A stretch of 64,000 nt of DNA, taken from assembly GCA_963716125.1 (NCBI GenBank), contig OY970294.1, positions 3,038,001 through 3,102,000 of the forward strand, written 5' to 3'. A program made the position numbers and the translations under genes. The notes below the pieces were generated by a model. That model was not told the DNA's origin. It searched no databases and saw only the letters and a list, made by a program, of their open reading frames with translations. The stretch's first letter is position 1, and the number at the start of each line of letters is the position of its first letter. The DNA comes from Acidiluteibacter sp963716125. GTDB taxonomy: Bacteria > Bacteroidota > Bacteroidia > Flavobacteriales_E > Vicingaceae. This document shows, piece after piece, positions 29,815 to 38,178 of the stretch.

Positions 29815-30645
29815 ATGATAGTACTGCTCTTTTCAACTATTTCACTATTCTTTCTCTCCAGTTTTTGTGAGTACACTTCTTTAAATTATTATCAAAAGCA
29901 TAACAACCTAACTAGGACATATTCAGATACAATCCCCGAATTATATAAAAAATCAAAAGCCTTAAAATATCTTAATTTTAAAAGTGATAGCACCTTGTTT
30001 AATTCTTTTATCAAAAGGATTGATGAAAGAAAAACACCATTTTTAATCGAAGCTGACCATTATTATCCGAGTGTAAATAATTATGATAGTGTTGTTTTCA
30101 CTAATTCAAACGAGGGAGAAAACCTTACAAATAGAGTTATCTCCGTTTTGCCTAAATATAGAAATGAACTAACGCCTTTATTTAAGTTTTTCAGACCTAT
30201 TATTAGTGATTATAAAGCTCTTCAAGAAGTCCCCATAAAAGATGAAAATAAAATCGAATATGGAAGCATTTATGAAGATAAAGAAGATTCTAGTGTTGCC
30301 GTTATAAATCAAGTAAGCTTATCACAAAGAAAAGATCAACGATTTTATTTGCTATATATAGTTGCAAATTTGTCTGTAAAAGGGTTTAGTGATTATTTGT
30401 GTTCTTTCAGCCAAACGGCTACCTTTATCCAAGCTATATATATTCCGCCACCAACAGGTTATAATATGTATTCTAAATGTTATTTTGATTCCTTAGATAA
30501 TTTACATATAAAATTTTGTGATGGATTATATAAGGAGATCGGATTTGTTGAAACTTGCAGGTACTATACATATAAAATAAACGATAAGGGGTATTTTGAA
30601 TTAACTAATAATAAGGTTATTACAACCAATAATAAAGATGATTAA
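29815..30645 (+). CDS. Exported protein of unknown function
   Basis: I do not recognise this protein. The frame opens at 29704, but the ATG at 29815 begins directly with a hydrophobic signal-like segment (VLLFSTISLFFLSSFC), so a 276-residue exported product, possibly a lipoprotein with Cys at the end of that segment, is the better call. The body is Lys-, Tyr- and Ser-rich with no known motif. It is the first gene of the repeat-rich island after uvrB. It has no close partner on the same strand and a palindromic repeat copy follows. Confidence 0.6.
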   Translation: MIVLLFSTISLFFLSSFCEYTSLNYYQKHNNLTRTYSDTIPELYKKSKALKYLNFKSDSTLFNSFIKRIDERKTPFLIEADHYYPSVNNYDSVVFTNSNEGENLTNRVISVLPKYRNELTPLFKFFRPIISDYKALQEVPIKDENKIEYGSIYEDKEDSSVAVINQVSLSQRKDQRFYLLYIVANLSVKGFSDYLCSFSQTATFIQAIYIPPPTGYNMYSKCYFDSLDNLHIKFCDGLYKEIGFVETCRYYTYKINDKGYFELTNNKVITTNNKDD

Positions 30646-30847
30646 TTATGGCAAATAACAATTCCTAATTCCCTTTATCCTTTCTATAAAATTTTACAGT
30701 AATATAAAACGTATTCGTTTAGATGATTATTATCCTTTAACCTTTTGTTTGATTATTAAGAACGTAATCCCCTCCTAACCGTCATTGCGAGCGGAGTTAT
30801 TTAATGGTTATCGGCTATTTAATGACTAAAACGTAGAGAAGCAATCT

Positions 30848-32113
30848 AAGACCGTTGCAAAACCCAATTAATAATTCAAATCTAACTTTTAGAAGTAGTT
30901 TCAATTAATTTTTGTCATATGATGTGATTTTTAGTTCTTTTTCTTGTCTTTATAGTTCATTTTCTTGCTGTTCTTCCGTTAATTTTTATAATTAGACGTA
31001 ACTATCCCCGGACTTCGATACAAATTATAACACATTGCCTCCATCAAGTTCTGAGTATGCATTTTTTCCATTCCCCTATATCTCGCCATTCCTCCGTTAA
31101 ACCATCTTTTTATTCCTCCAAAAGTCCGCTCTACCTTAAATCTTGTTTTACCTATTAATTTATTGAATTTTTTCTCCCAATAAGTTAACGGCTTGTTTAT
31201 TAATGCCTTTTTAAGAATATGATTTTTAAACTCTCTCTTTTTTAGTAGCTCCACATTTTTCTTTGATTGATAACCTTTGTCCGCTTTTAAAGGAATGCCT
31301 TTGGGTAAATCTATATTTATTGTATCTAACACCTCTTCTAAATTGGCAATCTCGTTTGTACTTGCCGTAGTGGTTAATACTCCTATTACCATTCCTTCTT
31401 GATCTGTAGCGTGATGCTTCTTATAACCAAAATGATACTTTCCTCTTTTTTTCAACCACGTCCCATCTTTGTCTACACTCTCTGCATACTCTTTTTTCAC
31501 TTTTACTTCTTCATCAGTTCGATCTTCAGTTACCTTATGATTCGTTTTTCCTTTTGGTCGAAGTGGTGTTTCAATCACACTTGCATCCACAATAATTCCT
31601 TGCTTTACAATGATATTGTGTGCTTCTAATTGTGCATTAATTATGCGAAAAAGTTTCTCAAAGGTTTTTGTTTTCGTTAGGGCGGTCCTAAATCTACTCA
31701 AAGTACTATGGTCGGGAGCAACTTGATCTATATTCATTCCACAAAAGTAGCTGAATGAGATACTATCATTCAACCTGTCTTCTACCTCGTAATCACTCAA
31801 TCCATACCAATTTTGTAAAAGACACATTTTAAATAATAATAAACCGCTATAAGAGGGTTTGCCAACTACACTTTTCCCTTTAGTATAATCTGAACCTATT
31901 AGCTTTTCTATCTCATCCCAATCGATTAATTTATTTATTTGGCCAAAAAAAGTCCTTTTTATCTTTCTTGCTCGCAAATCACAAATTGTGTCTGCCAATG
32001 TAGGTTGTTTCTGTAATTCCATGCAATAAATATACGACTTAAATATCTATATAACAAAATATTAGGTGTTAATTTGCTAATAATTTCAACCTATTTTCCC
32101 CTGCAACGGTCTT
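30848..32113 (-). mobile_element. IS5-family-like insertion sequence (1266 bp) inside repeat copy A
   Basis: Perfect 12-bp terminal inverted repeats AAGACCGTTGCA (30848-30859) and TGCAACGGTCTT (32102-32113) bracket one transposase gene. The flanks repeat AATCT (30843-30847 and 32114-32118). Removing the element and one AATCT gives GAAGCAATCTGTTGTGGT, exactly the sequence in copy C at 35371-35388, which is the empty site. The boundary is ambiguous by one base: a 13-bp inverted repeat with a 3-bp ATC duplication fits equally well. Confidence 0.9.
30979..32022 (-). CDS. IS5-family-like DDE transposase
   Basis: A 347-residue transposase. The N-terminal part (about 40-125) resembles the DUF772 domain (GLLLFKMCLLQNWYGLSDYE; APDHSTLSRFR). 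The DDE catalytic core follows: first Asp in GIIVDASVIETP, second in PLKADKGYQSKKN, and Glu in KVERTFGGIKRWF with a downstream YRGMEK, the Y-R-E type arrangement of IS4/IS5 relatives. It is intact, with an ATG start and no frameshift, so the element may still be active. It fills nearly all of the 1266-bp IS. Confidence 0.93.
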   Translation of the reverse strand: MELQKQPTLADTICDLRARKIKRTFFGQINKLIDWDEIEKLIGSDYTKGKSVVGKPSYSGLLLFKMCLLQNWYGLSDYEVEDRLNDSISFSYFCGMNIDQVAPDHSTLSRFRTALTKTKTFEKLFRIINAQLEAHNIIVKQGIIVDASVIETPLRPKGKTNHKVTEDRTDEEVKVKKEYAESVDKDGTWLKKRGKYHFGYKKHHATDQEGMVIGVLTTTASTNEIANLEEVLDTINIDLPKGIPLKADKGYQSKKNVELLKKREFKNHILKKALINKPLTYWEKKFNKLIGKTRFKVERTFGGIKRWFNGGMARYRGMEKMHTQNLMEAMCYNLYRSPGIVTSNYKN

Positions 32114-32388
32114 AATCTGTTGTGGTATGAATAGATTGCTTCTCTACACAAAAACCTTTTTATAACATTTAGTCACTCATTTGTTTCGCTCGCAATGACT
32201 TTTCAAAGGGGATTGTTGTTAAAATAGGTTCAAACTCATATTTATTGTAATTTTACATCTAATCCAATTATTTCACATTTTATAGACACCTAAACTCTTT
32301 AAATTCAAAACTTATACATAATTTTTTATGATAAGTTGAGATAATATTTATTAAATTTATTACGTTTTGAATATAAATATTTTTGAGT

Positions 32389-32568
32389 ATGATTGATTAT
32401 CATTTTTTTTCACATTATGAGATTACCAAAAAAGTAAATTATCCATATAGTTATAAAGATACAATCATTGCAAAAAAAGATATCTATATCAATAATATAA
32501 AAATTGAATATAATGAACATCAAAATAAAATAGCAATATTAAAATTATTAAATGGAGGTGGGATATGA
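32389..32568 (+). CDS. Short protein of unknown function, coupled to the next gene
   Basis: About 59 residues from ATG 32389 (a TTG two codons upstream also keeps the frame open). No signal peptide, membrane segment or known motif; it is rich in Tyr, Ile and Lys. Its TGA overlaps the ATG of the following 645-residue gene (ATGA at 32565-32568), the only good reason to believe it is translated. I see nothing in 32215-32382 upstream except AT-rich DNA where a promoter may lie. Confidence 0.45.
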   Translation: MIDYHFFSHYEITKKVNYPYSYKDTIIAKKDIYINNIKIEYNEHQNKIAILKLLNGGGI

Positions 32569-34502
32569 GGTATTGGTCGTTTTTGTTTTTGTTTTATCTT
32601 GGAATGCTTAATCCCGTATATAGCCAGTTTGGGTATAAAGCAAAAAGTTGCATAGAAAAAGCTACCGGAAAAAATATAGGTTATTACGGTAGCTATACAA
32701 GTGATACCTGTTTTTATTTAATCAATAAAAACATTTCAGATTCCATTATAAAGCGGTGTTTAACTAAGATTTCTGAACCCATAAATTATAAACTTATCTC
32801 AGACAACAAATTTCTTATTATCGACAGTTTAGGTTTTTTTGATTATTATCAAACAGATTCTAAAATTAATCGTGTTGAAATTAATGTTAATTACCTTTCT
32901 CTTAGAAATCCTAAAAAAATTTTTATTTCAAAAAATGGATTTCATTACATAAATGATACTCGAGTAGAGGACACATTGTATTTTGTTCCAAGAAATTGGA
33001 AAAACCAAAAAACTGTAAAGCTTGCATATATAAGAGTTGAGGATTTTATTCTAAATAAATACGATAATGGTTATATTCATATAAACGAATTAAGAAAATA
33101 TATCTCCACAAATAATTTAAGTATTTACGAGCTATATTACGACACTTTAAAATATAAATTTTCAGATTTTGAAGAAGTTTACTTTTATGAAAACAGCTTC
33201 GATTACTATTTATATGATACTTTAAAACTTAAAAATGATGAAAAAAAATATCAGGATTACGTTGCACCAAGAATGATAGCATCTTTAAACGATGCTAATA
33301 ATCAACTATTTTATTTACCTGAATCTATTTTGAAGTTTAGAAATGTCAAAAAACTAATATTTAACATAGGCCCAAAAGATGGGTATTGGATTCCAGAAGG
33401 CACAGAAAGTTTAAAAAAATTAAATGAGTTTAATCTTAACTGTTATTTACCTGAATGGGAAAAGAGGCGAATATTAGAAAATAAAAACTTGAAAAAGCTT
33501 TCTTATTTCCATAACCCTCAAGATATTGGATTTGATAAAAAGTTGCCAAAGGAATTTTTTCGATTAGACAGTCTGGAGTCCATACTCATAAACCCTCAAA
33601 TAAAAAATCTCTTAAGATTAAGAAAAATGAACAATCTTAAAGAAATTAAATTTGTTCCTTGGGGTGGTTTGTTACCAGAATATGATGAGTATGATACAAT
33701 CAATTTTGTAAGACGTTTATCAAAAAAAGATAAGAAGTGGAAAAAACAATATAGAAAATTCTATAAACTACAGAAATCTGGATTATTAAAAATCCCTGAT
33801 TATATTTTAAATACTTATCCTCAAATATTCAAATGGTATGCATTTTTTGGTATTGCAAAATTACGACGAAGCCCTCATTTAAGATATGTCGACTCAACAA
33901 TCCTTTTAGTTCCCAGTCATTCTACCAAAAATTATAAGTATAAACCTAAAAGTTTTTACAATTCTAAATTAATAAGCATATTGCAAATCAGTTCTATAAA
34001 TTCTGAAGTTTGGCACTCCAAGGTAAATTATAATAAAATTTATAAACATAATTATATATTAATTGACAATCAACAAAAACTATCAAAAGAGGAGAAAGAA
34101 CTAATAATTGAAAAAAATTTTGGAAGTGATTTAAAAAAAGTACAAAAGGATAGTTTATTTAACCTGAAGTTTACATTTATAAAAATACCCAAGAAAATAA
34201 GGCATTTGAATTATGTAAAGCAAATCAAATATGGTAATAATATTCGTTTTAATAATTATAACGCTCCAATTGTATTTTCAAAGTATTATTTAAAAATGGA
34301 GGCTTTAAATGAAATTAAGCTATACGTTGGAGATACATTGATAAAAGAAAAAAGACCAGTCTGGAGACAAGAGGCTATTGCTAATGATAAATATGATAAT
34401 GAAGATTTATCGGTATTTAGCCAAATAGATGCGGCTGATTTTGAAATTATAGACAAATTGCGAATGAAAGGTGTAAAAGTTTACTACGAAAAAATATATT
34501 AA
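32565..34502 (+). CDS. Large exported protein with leucine-rich-repeat-like middle, unknown function
   Basis: A 645-residue protein with a signal peptide (about 1-20, ending VYSQ). Between about residues 240 and 365 there are segments that recall irregular leucine-rich repeats: LPESILKFRNVKKLIFN, LKKLNEFNLNCYLPEW, NKNLKKLSYF, FFRLDSLESILINPQ and LRLRKMNNLKEIKFVPW. The flanks are rich in Tyr, Lys and Asp and match nothing I know. It would act in the periplasm or on the surface, probably by protein binding; this is inference from the LRR-like pattern. It is coupled by ATGA to the small gene before it and lies alone between repeat copies in the island. Confidence 0.62.
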   Translation: MRYWSFLFLFYLGMLNPVYSQFGYKAKSCIEKATGKNIGYYGSYTSDTCFYLINKNISDSIIKRCLTKISEPINYKLISDNKFLIIDSLGFFDYYQTDSKINRVEINVNYLSLRNPKKIFISKNGFHYINDTRVEDTLYFVPRNWKNQKTVKLAYIRVEDFILNKYDNGYIHINELRKYISTNNLSIYELYYDTLKYKFSDFEEVYFYENSFDYYLYDTLKLKNDEKKYQDYVAPRMIASLNDANNQLFYLPESILKFRNVKKLIFNIGPKDGYWIPEGTESLKKLNEFNLNCYLPEWEKRRILENKNLKKLSYFHNPQDIGFDKKLPKEFFRLDSLESILINPQIKNLLRLRKMNNLKEIKFVPWGGLLPEYDEYDTINFVRRLSKKDKKWKKQYRKFYKLQKSGLLKIPDYILNTYPQIFKWYAFFGIAKLRRSPHLRYVDSTILLVPSHSTKNYKYKPKSFYNSKLISILQISSINSEVWHSKVNYNKIYKHNYILIDNQQKLSKEEKELIIEKNFGSDLKKVQKDSLFNLKFTFIKIPKKIRHLNYVKQIKYGNNIRFNNYNAPIVFSKYYLKMEALNEIKLYVGDTLIKEKRPVWRQEAIANDKYDNEDLSVFSQIDAADFEIIDKLRMKGVKVYYEKIY

Positions 34503-34514
34503 TTATGAGTCTAC

Positions 34515-34800
34515 CTCCCGATCCGAAGGATTTGCAATCCTTCGGCCTACAATACTAGCTTTATCAATCAAAGCTGAACTATAATAACTATTCATAAATT
34601 AAAATTTCCAAATCAACTATTTTTTACAATAATACTGAACGTATTTGTTTAGATGATTATTATCCTTTAACCTTTTGTTCGAACAATATGAACGCAATCC
34701 CCTCCTAACCGTCATTGCGAGCGGAGTAACATAATGGTCATCGTCTATTTAATGACTAAAACGTAGAGAAGCAATCTATGTTTACACTTCAGCTTGCTTC
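34515..34800. repeat. Composite palindromic repeat, copy B (right end missing)
   Basis: It opens with a perfect 10-bp hairpin (CCGAAGGATT / AATCCTTCGG, about 34521-34543) and CTACAATACTAGCTTTA, a module also present in decayed form before copy C. The shared leader at 34637-34680 is nearly identical to copy A. Then come AATCCCCT, GTCATTGCGAGCGGAG and GTAGAGAAGCAATCT (34763-34777). The right half is replaced by unrelated DNA with only a weak AGCTTGCTTC echo, so the copy is truncated. The 330-bp gap 34503-34832 is almost entirely this repeat. Confidence 0.8.
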
Positions 34801-34832
34801 ATAATTCCTATTTCAACTTAATACAAAAGTTT

Positions 34833-35147
34833 TTAAAAACTATGATCTGCATTATAACCACCACTAAAAAAAAGAATTAAAAATAAAATAAAATAAGGCA
34901 ATACCATAATGAAATAATAAAAAAAATAAATTTTATGTATAAGGTTAATACTGTGACCTTTTAGATAAAAAAGGAAATTTATTATTCCAATAACTATACA
35001 GGTAATTGAAAAAATTATGAAAAGTTCATTAGAGAAAACTGATTCTAAAAAATAATCTAATAATGCTATTGAAAAGAATTGTTTTAAGGCAATTAAAGTT
35101 AAAATAAATATAATAAGAAGTATGAAGAAATCATATATTTTTTTCAT
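34833..35147 (-). CDS. Small multi-pass membrane protein of unknown function
   Basis: A 104-residue, very hydrophobic protein with three predicted membrane helices (about 6-30, 41-63 and 73-96) and a short basic N-terminus (MKKIYDF). It is not recognised. It is the only leftward non-transposase gene of the island and sits between repeat copies B and C. It may be a real accessory gene or an AT-rich chance frame; the ATG start and well-spaced helices favour a real gene. Confidence 0.5.
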   Translation of the reverse strand: MKKIYDFFILLIIFILTLIALKQFFSIALLDYFLESVFSNELFIIFSITCIVIGIINFLFYLKGHSINLIHKIYFFYYFIMVLPYFILFLILFFSGGYNADHSF

Positions 35148-35162
35148 TACTAAATAAGATTA

Positions 35163-35515
35163 TATTAGATTATCCATCTTCAAAGGATTTGTAACCCATA
35201 AGCTGTCAATACTTGCTTTAAACATCAAAGATAAACGTATTAGTTTAGATGATTATTATACATTAATCTATAATGAAATACAAACAGTAATAACAACAAC
35301 ACTCCTTCCTAACCGTCTATGCGAGCGGAGTAACATAATGGTCATCATTAAAATATTAACTAAACGTAGAGAAGCAATCTGTTGTGGTGAGTAAAGATTG
35401 CTTCCCGCCTTCGCTTTGCTGCGGACGGTCAAGCTCTACACATGAACTTTTTTAAAATTTAAAATCACTCGTTTGTTTCGCTCGCAATGACTTTTCAAAG
35501 GGGAATTGTTGTAAT
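35163..35515. repeat. Composite palindromic repeat, copy C (uninterrupted)
   Basis: This is the most complete copy. It has a decayed hairpin module (AAAGGATTTGTAACCC, near 35180), the leader TTTAGATGATTATTATA (35244-35260), a left arm GCGAGCGGAGTAACATAATG (35321-35340), GTAGAGAAGCAATCT (35366-35380), GATTGCTTC, a 28-bp insert in the inner arm, CTCTACAC and the right arm CGCTCGCAATGAC with TTTTCAAAGGGG (35479-35502). It supplies the empty sites that define both insertion sequences in copies A and D. The 576-bp gap 35148-35723 holds this repeat plus the fragment at 35527. Confidence 0.83.
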
Positions 35516-35526
35516 GACGATTTCAA

Positions 35527-35610
35527 ATGAATAACTTTATAAAACTTTTTTCAATACTTAGTCTATTTCTTTTCTGTTTCGACTATCGCTTTTCCTTCGT
35601 AATACTATGA
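35527..35610 (+). pseudogene. Possible orphan lipoprotein signal-peptide fragment
   Basis: A 27-codon frame from ATG: a basic/hydrophobic start (MNNFIKLFSILSLFLFC) followed by ten residues and TGA. The first 18 residues look like a lipoprotein signal with a Cys at the end, but nothing follows. It may be the start of a gene lost when repeat copy C arrived, or chance. It precedes the real lipoprotein gene at 35724. Confidence 0.25.
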
Positions 35611-35723
35611 AGAAGGAGCTCAATTTAACAAGAAAGTAATATACTCAGGATGACAAGAAGCTTTATTAAATAATGTATAATTTAGAATCGCACTAAAAAT
35701 GGGAAGCCTACAATCCCTCAATT

Positions 35724-36731
35724 ATGAAAACATACTTTGTGATTTTGATTAGCTTACTATTTACATCTTGTAAATTTATACCTTTTAAGAAACCGCTTTT
35801 TCCATCTGGTCCAAAGTATGTACCTTCTTTGAATTATATGTATGCAGACGATTATTTAAATTATCGAAGTCATAATGTAATTAATGAATTATCACTTTTA
35901 AGTTATTCGACATCCAAAAATGTAAACTATTCACTTATTGAATATTCAGATTTGAACAATTCCTTTTTTTTAGAAAAAAAGAAGAATATAAAAACGATTG
36001 AAAGTGCAAAATTTCAATCTATTCAGTTAGAAAATGAATTACAGCTCTATAACTTCAGAAATTACACTTTAGATTATTATGACACAGTAAGTTTGCGATC
36101 ATTCAAAATTATCCTAGAAGATTCTAACAAAATTTTTAAACCAAACGAGGAAATTAATTTTTCAAGTAAGTTTCCAAATGATTTAAAAAATTCCTTTGAG
36201 GAATCGTATTACATCTTTAGGGTTCCATTAGTATCAGATTGCAAAGCATTGAGCTCTTATGGGAATATTGAACAAATATATAAACCACGTTATCACTATA
36301 AATTTTTAGTACTAAATCCTTATATTCATTATTATACGTCTAGTATCCGGGATATTTGGGATGACTATCAACTATTTATTCATTGTCAATTAATTGAGAT
36401 AGATACAGCTAAGGTTAATGAAACTACTAAGCAAAACCTGTTAAAACCAAATTGGGAAAGAGAATATGATAAAAAACTGAATAAAAAGTTTATAACCGAA
36501 TACAAAAGAATTTTAATCAATGATTTTGATAATAATGATTCTAAAATGTATAAAAGTTATTTTGAGCTTATTTTATGGCAAGTTTATCAACCTTCTAATT
36601 TTAAAATAAAAGACAATTTCGGAAAACATCGAAGCTTCTTCTTTACCTCAAACAACCCTGAATACCCTGGTAACTATGAAGTAAAGTTCAATATTTATGA
36701 GCCCTATAAATTTAAAGTATTTAAACGCTAA
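35724..36731 (+). CDS. Lipoprotein of unknown function
   Basis: A 335-residue protein with a convincing lipoprotein signal (hydrophobic segment ending LFTSC, then KFIPFKK). The mature part is rich in Tyr, Asn, Lys and Phe, with beta-strand-like alternation and no recognised motif. It would be anchored in the cell envelope. It stands alone in the island; the stop lies within a few bases of the start of repeat copy D. Amino-acid composition resembles the other two large unknowns in the island (29815 and 32565), so these may have a common origin. Confidence 0.62.
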   Translation: MKTYFVILISLLFTSCKFIPFKKPLFPSGPKYVPSLNYMYADDYLNYRSHNVINELSLLSYSTSKNVNYSLIEYSDLNNSFFLEKKKNIKTIESAKFQSIQLENELQLYNFRNYTLDYYDTVSLRSFKIILEDSNKIFKPNEEINFSSKFPNDLKNSFEESYYIFRVPLVSDCKALSSYGNIEQIYKPRYHYKFLVLNPYIHYYTSSIRDIWDDYQLFIHCQLIEIDTAKVNETTKQNLLKPNWEREYDKKLNKKFITEYKRILINDFDNNDSKMYKSYFELILWQVYQPSNFKIKDNFGKHRSFFFTSNNPEYPGNYEVKFNIYEPYKFKVFKR

Positions 36732-36870
36732 TTTCCCTAACCGTCATTGCGAGCGGAGTAACATAATGGTCATCATTAAAATATTAACTAAACGTAGAGA
36801 AGCAATCTGTTGTTATATGAATAGATTACTACTCTACACTTGAACTTTTTTAAAATTTAAAATCATTTGT

Positions 36871-38096
36871 GGGTTAATGGACAAAATGGTTGATAAAAGC
36901 TCTTGAAAACCTTTTCCTGATTAGCTTTGGAGCTAATGAAAGGTTATGAATAAAAAAAATGCAAAAATTGTGCAAAGACATTTACTCGAAAATATGGTGT
37001 TCGACTCGGAAAACAGCGATATAAATGCTTGCACTGTAACACTTATTTTACTGGAGGAAATATCATTACTCCTGAGAAGATTTGGGATGAATACACAAAA
37101 GGAAAGCAGACGTACAAACAACTAGCTGAGAAATATCAGTGCTCCATAAAAACTATTCAGCGTAAAATAGATTTGATTGAAGTAGACATTCCTAAAAAAT
37201 ATCCTAGAAAAGTAGTGGTACTGATGGATACTACTTATTGGGGCAGACATTTTGGTTTGATGCTATTTAAAGATGCCTATACAAAAGAAAATTTACTTAA
37301 ATACTATGTTAGATCGGAGAGCAATTATTTATACAAAAAAGGAATTGTTGAACTAATAAGACTAGGTTACGAAGTTTTAGGTATTGTTTGTGATGGTAGA
37401 CGCGGATTAATGCAGCTATTCGATGATATCCCGGTTCAAATGTGTCAATTTCATCAAGTTGCTATAATAAGGAGATATATAACTAAAAACCCTAAAATAC
37501 AAGCATCTATCGAGTTAAAAGAACTTGTTAGTATTTTAAAAAAGACAGATAAAGAGTCTTTTAAAGGAGGTTTAGATTTGTGGTTTGAAAAATGGGATTC
37601 TTTTTTAAAGGAACGGACAATTAATCTAGAAACAGGTAAAAGTTATTATACTCATAAACGGCTTAGAAGTGCTTGTAGGAGTTTAAAAACAAATCTCAAA
37701 TGGCTATTTACTTGGTATGAATACTATGAATTAAATATACCAAACACAACTAATTCAATTGATGGACATTTTTCAGATTTGAAGAACAAAATGAGAAATC
37801 ACAATGGTTTATCAAAAGCAAGAAAAATCAAATTTATAGATGAGTTTTTGAAGGCATAAAGGCTTCTAAAAATAATCAAGAGACTTATAAAAGCCTCTTG
37901 ATTTGACATTTTTGTCAGCCATCAAATATATCCCTTGCTTGGTTGCTCTCCAGCAGAGCCTAACTCCGTTTTATTTGATAAATTAAAAGTAAATTAAATA
38001 AGTTTAGAAAGAACAAAAGGAGGAAAAAATAGAGCAACCATTTTGTCCACATGAAAAAGATAAGCTAAAAAAAGCAACCATTTTGTCTATTACATC
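36871..38096 (+). mobile_element. IS256-like insertion sequence (1226 bp) inside repeat copy D
   Basis: Ends of equal length (22 bp) match at 18 positions, including a perfect 13-bp GACAAAATGGTTG (36880-36892; its complement at 38075-38087). The flanks repeat TCATTTGT (36863-36870 and 38097-38104), an 8-bp duplication as expected for IS256-type elements. Removing the element and one TCATTTGT joins the flanks into the same order as copy C at 35464-35480. A second copy of the inner end motif (CAACCATTTTGTCCA, 38035-38049) lies 40 bp inside the right end. The 319-bp gap 37860-38178 is IS end plus repeat tail. Confidence 0.85.
36946..37859 (+). CDS. IS256-like transposase, variant zinc-ribbon type, with a frame break near the start
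   Basis: The main frame (from 36954) begins KKCKNCAKTF and has YKCLHCNTYF 23 residues later: two CxxC pairs forming a zinc ribbon. A helix-turn-helix-like segment follows (TYKQLAEKYQCSIKTIQRKI), then a MULE/IS256-type DDE core with Asp in VVLMDTTYWG, Asp in LGIVCDGRRG, MCQFHQVAI and a final Glu/Asp region near TNSIDGHFS. No ATG exists in this frame before the zinc ribbon; the best ATG (36946) is one frame away and joins it only through an eight-A run at 36952-36959. A -1 slip there, one missing A, or a TTG start at 37029 (losing half the ribbon) are the options. Confidence 0.78.
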
Positions 38097-38178
38097 TCAT
38101 TTGTTTGTTTCGCTCGCAATGACTTCCCAAAGTAAGATTATTACATTAAATTGGCTACATTGTTACATTGATTAATTG

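Larger units (their letters stand above)
30700..32220. repeat. Composite palindromic repeat, copy A, split by an insertion sequence
   Basis: The left part has a shared leader (TTTAGATGATTATTATCC and following, 30716-30745), then AATCCCCT (30766-30773), a 7-nt spacer and GTCATTGCGAGCG (30781-30793). The inverted right end has CGCTCGCAATGAC (32187-32199), a 7-nt spacer and AGGGGATT (32207-32214). An inner inverted pair is GTAGAGAAGCAATCT (30833-30847) and AGATTGCTTCTCTAC (32133-32147), perfect over 15 bp. Without the IS the core is about 178 bp and could fold into a long hairpin. Copies B, C and D are at 34.5, 35.2 and 36.7 kb. Confidence 0.85.
36733..38135. repeat. Composite palindromic repeat, copy D, split by an insertion sequence
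   Basis: Left part: CCTAACCGTCATTGCGAGCG (36734-36753), the same TAACATAATGGTCATC core as copy C, GTAGAGAAGCAATCTGTTG and the inner arm AGATTACTACTCTACAC (imperfect). Right part after the IS: TTGTTTCGCTCGCAATGAC (38105-38123) and a decayed tail. It starts 2 bp after the lipoprotein stop and may act as its terminator-like hairpin. Confidence 0.82.

Noticed and set aside
37874..37903. Terminator after the IS256-like transposase
   Set aside because: A 9-bp stem (AATCAAGAG / CTCTTGATT) is present but no T run follows directly; too weak to call.
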